The notes under the pieces: generated by a model
The model's input: the letters and a program-made list of their open reading frames with translations, nothing else
Databases searched by the model: none
What the model was told of the DNA's origin: nothing
Source of the DNA: Devosia sp.
Lineage (GTDB): Bacteria; Pseudomonadota; Alphaproteobacteria; Rhizobiales; Devosiaceae
Reading direction: 5' to 3'
Assembly: GCA_016713105.1 (NCBI GenBank)
Contig: JADJPS010000015.1
Coordinates: 1 to 9,263, forward strand
Length of the DNA stretch: 9,263 nucleotides
Shown here: one piece after another, positions 1 through 7,877 of the stretch
Numbering within the stretch: position 1 is the first letter of the stretch
Layout: the number at the start of each line of letters is the position of its first letter
Made by a program: the position numbers and the translations under genes

Positions 1-1
1 A

Positions 2-157
2 AGCAAGCTGGATGATGGGCAAAGATTTTACCTTCGTAACTGCATCAACGACCAATGGCGCAAAAGAACAGGTCAGATATTGATTCCGTCGGCCAGTCTT
101 CGCACTCCCGAAAAAGCCCATCACGACTACTGCAAGCGCCGAACACAAACGCTGTGA
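2..157 (+). CDS. Possible C-terminal end of an upstream gene, unidentified
   Basis: A frame open from the left edge of the window ends at a TGA at 155-157, giving 51 residues without an N-terminus. The piece is rich in Arg, Lys and His, contains RFYLRNCINDQWRKR and ends in CKRRTQTL. I do not recognise a family. Codon use is not strongly GC-biased at third positions, unlike the genes to the right, which would fit a horizontally acquired or mobile-element gene but equally fits non-coding DNA. An overlapping alternative frame starts at ATG 55. Weak call, listed only because the frame is open to the edge. Confidence 0.2.
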   Translation, partial: SKLDDGQRFYLRNCINDQWRKRTGQILIPSASLRTPEKAHHDYCKRRTQTL

Positions 158-222
158 TTCAATTTAGAGAAACGGGCCGCCGGCTGATAAATGGACGTAT
201 AACCGAATATTTGATGCCAAGA

Positions 223-236
223 AGGCTAATTAGCCT
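223..236. repeat. 14-bp perfect palindrome AGGCTAATTAGCCT
   Basis: This perfect 14-bp palindrome lies in the AT-richer part of the left flank, about 390 bp upstream of the proposed kinase start. AAGGCT occurs at its left edge (222-227) and again at 241-246. It could be a dimeric repressor site or part of a small hairpin, but no promoter can be assigned nearby, and one palindrome of this size in AT-rich DNA may be chance. Confidence 0.25.
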
Positions 237-618
237 ATCTAAGGCTACTGGTCGCACTTCTTTCATACTGCAGGCCAATTTAGCCAACGCGGACGGACTT
301 CCCGGCATGCTCAGATGCGTGAAGATGTTGATGATAGAGGCCCGGATGTGGGTTTCGGTCAGTAGCCGCTAGAAGACGGATACGGGAGGACGAGTTGTCG
401 CCCAGTTGTTTCAGCAGGTACATCGCGTTTTCGGCAACGCTGTACCTGTGAAGGGCGTTGGGCAGAAGCGATGAGCCGGTCGGCTTGCGGTGGAGAATTT
501 TCTGTGCCCATAATGCCCATGTCCACCCTATGGGCAGCGACCCAGGATGCTTCCGCATGACTGAAGTTCACTTCGTATCCTTCGGGAACGCCGGTTCTTT
601 GCTAGCGGTACGCGGCCT

Positions 619-622
619 GGAG
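619..622 (+). promoter_or_regulatory. Ribosome binding site (GGAG) for the kinase gene
   Basis: GGAG lies five bases before a GTG at 628-630 that is in frame with the start of the kinase domain. No ATG in that frame lies closer to the glycine-rich loop, so this GGAG supports GTG 628 as the start. The choice assumes no indel between 628 and about 690. Confidence 0.5.
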
Positions 623-627
623 CGAGA

Positions 628-3600
628 GTGCAGACCGCCAGTCCCGGAATCTTAAGACGCAAGGAGGAAGTCCTCGACGGCTATACTGTTTGACGAGCCG
701 CTCGGCGAAGGAGGGTTCGGCCAGGCCTTCAAGCTGAGCATCAGGGTCCCCTGAATTGCGCGAGTACGCCGTCAAGCGCTTGCTTCTTCGCCGACTACCC
801 GCCGCCAGAGCCGGGCCGATACAGCACGAGAGCGAGGTGCCCGCCAGCTTCCATCGGCGCTTGTTCCTGCGCGAGATGCAGACCTGGATCGATCCGCCCG
901 AGCACCCGAACCTCGTCACCTTTCGTTTCCGCGACTGGAAGACGACGCCTTGTATCTGTTTGCCGACTACATCGACGGCGGCTCGCCTGACGACCGGATG
1001 CAACTGGCGCAAGGAAGTCCGAGAGAAGCGCAAGGAGCCCACCTCCTGGCCTCGATCCTCGACATCGCCATCCAGATTGCCCGGGGTCTGCAAGCCTTGC
1101 ATTCCTGGAAAGTGACCCATGCCGACCTCAAGCCGGCCAATGTCCTGTTGACCAAAAGCGGGCTGGTCAAGGTTGGTGATTTCGGCCTCACCGGCGCGAC
1201 CAGCGCCGGTGGGACGTTCGGGTACCCAGAGGGAACCCTTTACTACCGATCACCCGAGCAACACAAGAGATTGCCGCTCGAGTTTCCGACCGACCTGTGG
1301 AGCTGGGCTGTCATCGTGCTGCAAATGTTCTGGGGGGCGGTGCCGGACGGTCCCGATCCAGACCAAGTGAAGAAGAATCTGGCGACGGCGGTGGCGTCCG
1401 ACCCGCAGCCTTGGTTGCCGCCGATCCCCGAGCCCGTGGCCGCGCTGTTGCGCCGCTGCTTCGCGACCAAACCCACCGACCGCCCCGAAAGCGCGGGGAA
1501 GATCGCCGAAGAACTGCGGGCGTACTTGACACAGGCCGGCCAGCCGCACGGGCGCGACGAGCCCCGCTTCCTGGACGCCGTCGGGCGCACGCTGGAATCC
1601 CACGACAGGCGCAGCAGGTTTGGTGGGCAGTGGGAGGATGCGCGTGAGCTGATCGTTTCGCTGGTCGGACCCGACGCCGCGCAGAAGCTGCTGCTGCCGC
1701 GCGAGGGACTAGGACGGCGAGCGCAGGCGGTGGCCGATCTGGCCGCCTACGAGGAAGCGCGGCGCATCCTCGCCTCGCAGGTTGAGCAATTGGACGTCGG
1801 CACCGCTCCGCGCCAGGACCGGGAGCGTGAGCTTGCCATGACGCTGCTGAACAAGGCGTTGATCCACGAGCAGCTGGATGACACTCCCGGGCAACTGGCT
1901 CATTACCACCGGGCGATCGAACTGCTCGAGTCGTTGGTGAACACCCGCCCCGAACTGGTCTGGGCCGGCTCGCCGAGGCCCTCGCGGCCCACGATCGTGC
2001 TATCGGCCTCTACGAGCCACCGAGAACACCCACCCCGAACCGGGTTAACCTACCCGGCCCCCGCCTGGACGAGCAAGGGCGACGCTCCAAAGCCTGGGCC
2101 GGCTCGACGAGGGCTGTCGCGGCCCACGATCGCGCCATCGACCTCGTCGCGCCGCTGGAGGGACACAGGGCTCGAACTGGCCACCGCCTCGATGAACAAG
2201 GGTAACGCACTTGCAGACCTGGGCCAGCTCGACGAGGCCATCACGGCCCATGATCGCGCGATCGACATCTTCGAGCCGCCTCAGGAACACCCGCCCGAAC
2301 CGGCCAGCAAATCAGCCGTGGCCTGAATAACAAGGGCGGCGTGCTCCTGGGCTTTGAATGGATCACCGAGGCCATCGCGGCCTACGATCGCGCCATCGGT
2401 ATCTCTCAGGCGGGCCGGCGACAGCCGCCCCTGAACTGGCCGTGGCCTGGTCGGCGAAGGCCTCGCCTGGCCGCAACAGGGCAAGGGGCCGGCACGCGCC
2501 GAGGCCATCGCGGCCCGCGATCGCGACATTGGCCTCTACGAGCCGCGGTGAACACCCGCCCCGAACTGGCCAACGACTTGGCCGGCGGCTTGGCGACAAG
2601 GGCCTCGCGCTCGCAAGGCAAGACCGGCACGCCGAGGCCATCGCGGCCTGCGATCGCGCCATCGGCATGTTCGAGCCGCTGGTGAATAACCGCCCCAGGC
2701 TCGCCAACGTACTGGCCGGTGCCTGGGCCAACAAGGGCAATGCGCTCCAAAGTCTGGGCCAGCTAACCGAGGCGATCGCGGCTTACGATCGTGCCACCAG
2801 TATCCGGGAGCTGCTGGTAAATACACGCCCTGAACTGGCCAACGACTTGGTCAGCGACTTGGCCGATGCCTGGGCGGACAAGGGCAACGCGCTCGCAGGC
2901 CTGGGCCGTCTTGACGAAGCACTCGCGGCCTACGATCGTGCCATCGGCCTCTACGAGCAGCTGAGCGCCCACCCCCAACCGGCTAGCAACCTGGCCAAGG
3001 CTTGGGGGAACAAGGGTAACGCGCTCCAACGCCTGCGCCGGCTGGACGAGGCCCTCACGGCCTCGGAGCAAGCCATCGGCATCGGCGAGCCGCTGGTAAC
3101 AACACACCCTGAGCTGGCCGCCAGCTTAGCCAGTGCCTGGATGAACAAGGGACTCGCGCTCAAAAACCTGGGCCGGCTCGCCGAGGCCCTCGCGGCCTAC
3201 GATCGCGCTATCGCCATCCGCGAGCCGCTGGCGAACACCCACCGAGCCAGCTAATGATTTGCCGCGGTCTGGTGAACAGCGGCAACGCGCTCCAACACCT
3301 GGGCCGGCTTGCTGAGGCCATTGGTGGCGTGGGATCGCGTCATCGGCATCCGCATCGCCGTTGAGAGAACACCCGCCCTGAACTGGCCAACGGCTTAGCC
3401 AGTGCCTGGGAACAAGGGCAACGCGCTTGCAGGTTTGGGCCGGACGACCGAGGCCCCTTGCGGCCTACAATCACGCGATCGGCATTCGGAATCGGCTGGT
3501 GGACACCAATCCGGAACTCGCCAATGACCTGGCCGGTGCTTGATGAACAAGGGCATCGCGCTTCAACACCTGGGCCGGTTCGGTCGAGGCCAACGCGGCC

Positions 3601-4222
3601 TGCGCAAGCCATCCGCATCCGTCCCGGCTGAACAATCGTTCGAACTGGCCAACAACTTGGCCAGTTTGCGTGAACAAGGTTACCGCGCTCAGGACGCAGG
3701 GGAAGCTTTGCCGAGGCGATTGAACCAGCACCAGGGTGATCGCGCTCGATGGGCGCCAACGTCGTCGCCTGGCAGGCGTGCGCAGAATGGCGCCTGTAGC
3801 GGGCCATCAGTTTGCACGATCGCACCGAGGCCACCTGCCCCATGGCGCAGACGCGCGATGATCAGCGGCGGGCGATCGAGCTTCGAACCGGAGAACGAAC
3901 AGGGCGTCCTCAACCCAGTCGAGGCAAACCTGCGCGACGCGCAGCACAGGCTGCCTTTGACTTGGCAGGCACGCTCTGGATGCGCCTGAAAGAGCCGCAC
4001 AATCGCGTGATCTGTGCCTGGTTTGGTGCGCTCACCGCGCTTGCGGCGGGGATCCCGCAAGCGCGATGGACGGAGTACCGAACCTTGCTGGCCGCTCGCG
4101 AGACCGCGCTCTCGCCGACCGCCTGGGGCCTGGTCGAAGTCGAGCAGTGGCTCGCCCGCATAGAGGAAATCCACCAACTGTTCCTCTCCTATTTCAGCGA
4201 GGCGGGGCCGGCGATCCGTTGA
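628..4222 (+). CDS. Hanks-type Ser/Thr protein kinase with C-terminal TPR array (frameshifted)
   Basis: This gene encodes a cytoplasmic Ser/Thr kinase joined to TPR repeats, about 1,190 residues if frames are repaired. No transmembrane segment is seen. Kinase motifs in order: glycine loop GEGGFG (704-721), AVK lysine (774-776), FLREM as likely helix-C glutamate, HPNLV, catalytic loop HADLKPAN (1118-1141), DFG (1178-1186) and GTLYYRSPEQ. HAD replaces HRD, so this is a non-RD kinase. A linker (about 1545-1835, including LIVSLVGPDAAQKLLLP) of unknown fold leads to TPRs (1837-3760) and a C-terminal segment (about 3940-4222) with LAGTLWMRLKEP and ending SYFSEAGPAIR. Frameshifts lie near 690, 740 and 942, then repeatedly in the TPRs; about 945-1955 and 2600-3235 read cleanly. 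The TPRs probably recruit substrates or partners; the adjacent FHA proteins are the obvious candidates (inference). Confidence 0.9.
1837..3760 (+). repeat. Tandem ~132-bp TPR-coding repeats (about 15 units)
   Basis: A unit of about 132 bp (44 codons) recurs about 15 times. The core phrase EAIAAYDRAI begins near 1975, 2104, 2231, 2365, 2499, 2631, 2766, 2912, 3045, 3180, 3311, 3447, 3583 and 3710, with a more diverged first unit near 1890. Each unit reads roughly NKGNALxxLGRLxEAIAAYDRAI, then EPLVNTxPELANDLA. At 44 residues it is longer than the 34-residue TPR, with an extra helix-linker, in the style of TPR_10/kinesin-light-chain-like repeats. DNA identity between units is high, which favours slippage, recombination and misassembly. 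The reading frame changes many times in the outer units, while the block from about 2600 to 3235 stays in one frame. Confidence 0.85.
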
Positions 4223-4228
4223 GGGGGT

Positions 4229-4262
4229 GCGGCGCGAGGCGAGGGGTAAGCCGCTCCGCCGC
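4229..4262. terminator. GC-rich inverted repeat between convergent genes, possible bidirectional terminator
   Basis: GCGGCG at 4229-4234 pairs with CGCCGC at 4257-4262, and an inner GGC/GCC pair can extend the stem. It lies wholly between the kinase stop (4220-4222, +) and the cyclase stop (4265-4267, -), where a shared terminator would be expected. There is no U-tract on either side, so it is not a textbook intrinsic terminator. Given the high G+C, chance pairing is possible. Confidence 0.35.
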
Positions 4263-4264
4263 GG

Positions 4265-5161
4265 CTATGCCTCCCGCGTCTCACACACGAAGGTCGCCGC
4301 CGCCGCTTGGATCCTGTGGATAGCGGCCGAACCATAGGTGCCCGACTTGCGCAGATGGATCTGCCCCGGTGCCCGAAACGTGTCCGGCATACCGTCGAAG
4401 CGCAGCATACGCCATTGAGGTTGGTATCGAGCAGCACGAAATGCCCGCCCCAATACTCGATGGCGGCGTGGTGGCTGGAGGCGCATGGGTCGTCGATCAC
4501 GAGCCGGTTCGTATCCATACGGCTGATGGTGAGCGGCTCATTGGTCTTGTTGATGACGTATTCCTGCCGCCGTGTCGCAGCCGCAGATGCGAGTCGGCGA
4601 AGACGAAATTGTCCGCAGCGAAGCGCGCGGGTGCAAGGTCGGTGGCCGGCCGCCACAATACCTCCCACACGTCAACCGGGGTGTCGAAGCCTTTGAGGGC
4701 TTTGTCGCCGCGTGGGTACATGTTTTCCTGGAGGGTGCCCGACAGGCGGTCCCGCACTGTCTGGGTGGTGAGGATGCGCTCGACGGTGGCCAGCCCCGCC
4801 ACGCGGGCGGCAAGATTGACCACGTCGCCGAGATAGTCGTCCTTCAGCCGGATCACGGAACCCCAGTGAAAGCCGATGCGCACCGACAGCGGTCTGTCCT
4901 GGCAGCGTTCCTGGGCTCTGAGTTGCATCTGCCTGGCGGCCAGTGCGGCGGCATCCGGGTCGGCGAACGCGCTCATGAGTTCGTCGCCGATCGTCTTGAC
5001 TTCTCGCCGTCGTAGCGGCGGGTGATCTCGACGAGATCCTGAGCAGCGAACCGATCAGCTTCCGCGCGGGCCCGTCGCCGAGCCGGCGGTAGAGCCGGTG
5101 GACCGGCACACGTCATAAACAGGATTGCCTCTTGACACCTCGTGATTTCCGCCCATCGCAC
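4265..5161 (-). CDS. Class III adenylate/guanylate cyclase with C-terminal FHA domain (frameshifted)
   Basis: This is a soluble nucleotide cyclase, about 298 residues after frame repair. The catalytic domain comes first: ILFM then RLYRRLGD (first metal-binding Asp region, broken near 5110), DLVEITRRYDGE, VKTIGDELMSAF (second metal site), VRIGFHWGSVI and DDYLGDVVNLAARV. The KTIGD lysine and the Asp of DYLGD are the purine-specifying residues of adenylate cyclases, and the VNLAAR Asn/Arg are the transition-state pair, so it should be active and make cAMP. A FHA domain follows: LTISRMD, ASSHHAAIE and DTNLNGT carry the Arg, Ser-x-x-His and Asn expected for phosphothreonine binding. Frameshifts lie near 5110, 5040, 5010, 4572 and 4405. 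GTG 5161 has GGGGAG four bases upstream; ATG 5156 is the alternative. It diverges from the FHA-GAF-AAA+ gene and probably senses the kinase (inference). Confidence 0.87.
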
Positions 5162-5524
5162 TCTTCTCCCCTCGGCTTTCACTCTAGCGCAGAGCGGGGC
5201 TCATGACCAGTCCCCGACCTGATGCCCGACCTCGGCAGAAATTGGAACGCCGCCTCCGGAACCTGGAAGTGGTATCGATCGGGCAACCGGCCCGCCCCAG
5301 CCATGCCGCCCCGTGCACTCCGCAGCATACGGCTCCAGACCCCTGGGGCGCACCCAGAGCGATGGCACAGAATTTGCTGAAAATGATCCGCAGCCAGTCG
5401 GTACAGCCGGCGCGAGGCATTCCGCCGAGCGTTCGAACGGAGCAACGTGGCTGGATGACGCCCGTATCGGTCAGATTGCTTTAAGCGGTTTTCGCAGATG
5501 CCGGAACGAAGAGAGAGGGGAAGC
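5162..5524. promoter_or_regulatory. Divergent intergenic region between cyclase and FHA-AAA+ regulator
   Basis: These 363 bases separate two divergent genes, so both promoters should be here. I see no convincing -35/-10 pair and no GG-N10-GC sigma-54 signature. GGGGAG at 5166-5171 (minus) serves the cyclase start. Two frames are open: 5203-5484 (+, 93 residues) and 5526-5179 (-, 115 residues, ending 17 bases before the cyclase GTG). Both are Arg/Pro-rich with no recognisable motif. The minus frame would overlap the neighbouring regulator's start, so I treat both as probably non-coding, though a small broken gene cannot be ruled out. Confidence 0.45.
5515..5520 (+). promoter_or_regulatory. Ribosome binding site (GAGGGG) for the FHA-GAF-AAA+ gene
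   Basis: A purine-rich stretch (GAGAGAGGGGAAG) with GAGGGG at its core ends four bases before ATG 5525-5527. The frame that follows enters the FHA domain directly, which makes this the best-supported start codon in the window. Confidence 0.65.
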
Positions 5525-7877
5525 ATGAGTTCGACGAATGTCCAGGCGAGAATTCAGGTCTATCGGGACGGCGACTGGGGACCGCGAGGTTTGCGACAGC
5601 TATCTGTTCAACGAGGACAAACTGATCATCACCATCGGTTCCGGGAGCCCACTAACGATATCCAGTTGCGCGATCCGCACGATCATGTTTCCGCGCAGCA
5701 CGCGGCGATCATTCGCGACCCCGAGCAACCGACGTCTGGGATTCTGCGGACCCCGGTCCACAAACGGAACTTCCATCGACGACTAAGGCAATCCCATCGA
5801 CATCCAGCAGTGGCCGTTCGAAGGGCGGACGCGCCTTCGTGGAGCACGTTCAGACTCGACATCGATTTGACCCGAGAAGGGTCCCTGGGATCGCGTCATG
5901 TTCGAGAACCTGCCTGAACGGGCGGCAGCGAAACCGGGATTTCTGTTCGGAACTAAGTCCTTGCGGGCCGCTGGCGTATCCGCTGCAGGATTTGATTTCG
6001 CTGCAGGCCTGACATCAGGAGCGAAAGACGATCGTCGATGCTCGATGCGGGCAGTTCGGTTCGAGACCACAGTTGACCGAGGCAATGGATCTGCTGGCTC
6101 GAAGCGTCGGCGACGCCCTAACGCAACGAACAGCGTGATTCGCAGCAGGCCGAAGGCGGCGCATCTCGGCTGCCCACAGATGCCCCACCGATTAACGCGC
6201 CAAAGGAGCCGGGGCGAAGTGGTTGCCGGCAGGTACGCTGTTGCCGATCGGCAGATGATCGTTCCGCTGCTCGACCGCAGCACGGAACCCCCGAGAGTGG
6301 TGGGAGATTGGACGTTGGTTCGCGATGTGCCGAACGCCAGGTCCTTCACCAAAAACGACGCGAAGTTCCTCACGGAATTGGCAGCCTGGGTACTGCGCAT
6401 GAGTACCGATCATGCCCACTAAACCGACGCTATCCCGCCGTTCGCGGCGTGGCGCTGCGGGTCGTTGGTGCGAGTGAGGCGTTTCGAAAGATGATGGAGG
6501 AAGTCCACCAGGCCGCTTCGAGCCGGATCACACGCGTTCTGCTGCTCGGACCGACCGGAGTTGGAAAAACTTTCATAGCCGAAGAAATTCATCGATTGTC
6601 GCGCAGTTCCCCGGAGAAATTCGCAGCGCCAAATTGCGGCAATCCGTCCGCCGAGGCGCAGTATCTCGAATTGTTCGGCGGCTTGATGATGAACTTCAGG
6701 GAGACGCGCCTTGGCGCTTTCGAACAGGCTGACGGCGGAACAGTTTTCCTCGATGAGGTCCACGCGCTGGCACCAGAAACGCAGCAGGCCCTGAAGGCTT
6801 GTATGAGTGAGATCGGCGGTACGCGGATGTCTTTTACGCCAATGGCTACTGCGCGCAAGGTAACGGTGGACGTGCGCATCATTTCCGCAACGGACCGACT
6901 CTCGAGGAACCGGGTAGCGCTGGGCAAGCTCGACAGCGCGCTGCTTCGGCGGCTCCGGGCGATGTCATCACCGTTCCGGAACCGGCGAAGCGCATCGGGG
7001 ACATTCCCATGCTCGCGGTTTGTTTCCTCGATGAGATTGCAGCAGCCGACGAGGATGGGGCGGCACTGCCAGCCTGACGGCGAGGGCGAGGAAAGCTCTG
7101 ATGGGTCTGCAACCGGTTGCGAGAACGTGGTGCGCTAAAAGCCGTCATCGCCAGCGCCTATGCGAGGGCAAAGTCGAGAGGTCATTTTGGGGCCTGTCGA
7201 GGATGACAACGATGGCGCAAAAGCGGTAGGGCAGCTGGACAGAAGAGGACGTCTGGAACTACGCGCCGCCGCCGGAACATACCCCAGCGGAAACAGTAGC
7301 AGCCACAGAATTTTCCAGAGGGGATCGGTCGGCGGCGTGATCGACGGGGGAATGACCTCGCACTACCGAAGCAAGTATACGGCGACGGCGCCACGGACGT
7401 GAAGGCCGAAACTTTGACGAGCGGGACCCGACCATATTGATCAAATTGAAAGAGCTCAAGGGCGACCACAAGAGAGCGGCGTCCCAACTCGGAATCAGCG
7501 TGACCACGCTTAACCAGAGACTGGATAACTGGTGCATTCCACGCTGCTACGGCAAGACCGCCGATCTCGCACCGACCGATAGGGCACAGAAGACGCGCAT
7601 CGAGAATGCCATGAAGGCGCTCGCCGAGCCGCGTAGCCGCTGGTCCGATTCGCCCAAGGCTCTCGCGCCTTTCTATTTGCAAGTGATTACCGAACTGGCG
7701 GCTGCCGATTTCGCCGTCAAGGACGTGGAGGCGTTCGCCAGGCGACTGGATGATCTCGGGATCCCGCGCCACTTTCCCTGGACGACCGAAAGAGTGCGGC
7801 AATACATACGCGAACAGGCACCGGAGGCAAGGAAGAAACCGGCCCCGCCCAACCGAACCTTATGCTGTCCCGGTTGA
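5525..7877 (+). CDS. FHA-GAF-AAA+-HTH regulator, sigma-54-activator-like but without GAFTGA (frameshifted)
   Basis: About 780 residues after frame repair. The FHA domain is at about 5600-5790: YLFNEDKLIITIGSGSP, NDIQLRDPHDHVSAQHAAII and STNGTSIDD supply the loop Ser-x-x-His and Asn. A GAF-like domain follows (to about 6420), with MIVPLLDRS, TLVRDVPNARSF and FLTELAAWVL. The AAA+ domain has Walker A GPTGVGKT (6548-6571), Walker B TVFLDEVH (6740-6760), sensor-1 VRIISATDR and SALLRRL. The ELFG and GAFEQADGGT blocks of sigma-54 activators are present, but the GAFTGA loop between them is missing. A Fis-type helix-turn-helix (ILIKLKELKGDHKRAASQLG onward, about 7434-7540) is followed by a further ~110 residues. 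Frameshifts cluster at 5580-5780, near 6425, 6957, 7075, 7110 and 7320-7400. It probably reads phosphothreonine made by the upstream kinase and acts on DNA or on the downstream Clp-like protein. Confidence 0.85.

Larger units (their letters stand above)
1..627. other. Left flank with no identifiable gene
   Basis: No recognisable gene lies here. An open frame enters from the left edge and stops at 155-157 (+); its 51 residues end in CKRRTQTL and look basic, so it may be the tail of an upstream gene, but I recognise no family. A second frame (55-372, +) overlaps it. On the minus strand two frames cover about 571-280; one holds the phrases NAMYLLKQLGDN and RIRLLAATDR, the latter faintly like a sensor-1 strand of an AAA+ protein, with no other motif in support. 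Composition changes here: bases 181-240 are about 40% G+C, against about 70% in the kinase gene. Given the frameshifts elsewhere, a broken gene could be hidden. Confidence 0.4.

Noticed and set aside
602..1120. Minus-strand open frame of 172 codons opposite the kinase N-lobe
   Set aside because: The plus strand encodes the glycine loop, AVK lysine and HPNLV in the expected order, so the minus frame is a shadow.
1975..3480. Recurring CGATCG/GATCGC words, similar to HIP1-like sites
   Set aside because: They come from the repeated codons for Tyr/His-Asp-Arg-Ala in the TPR consensus and do not form an independent repeat family.
1837..3760. CRISPR array or non-coding satellite
   Set aside because: The ~132-bp period is a multiple of three, the units encode a TPR-like consensus, and there are no short repeats separated by unique spacers.
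5465..5480. Possible sigma-54 promoter near GGTCAGATTGC
   Set aside because: The GG to GC spacing is 7 bases, not 10, and the flanking bases do not match the consensus.
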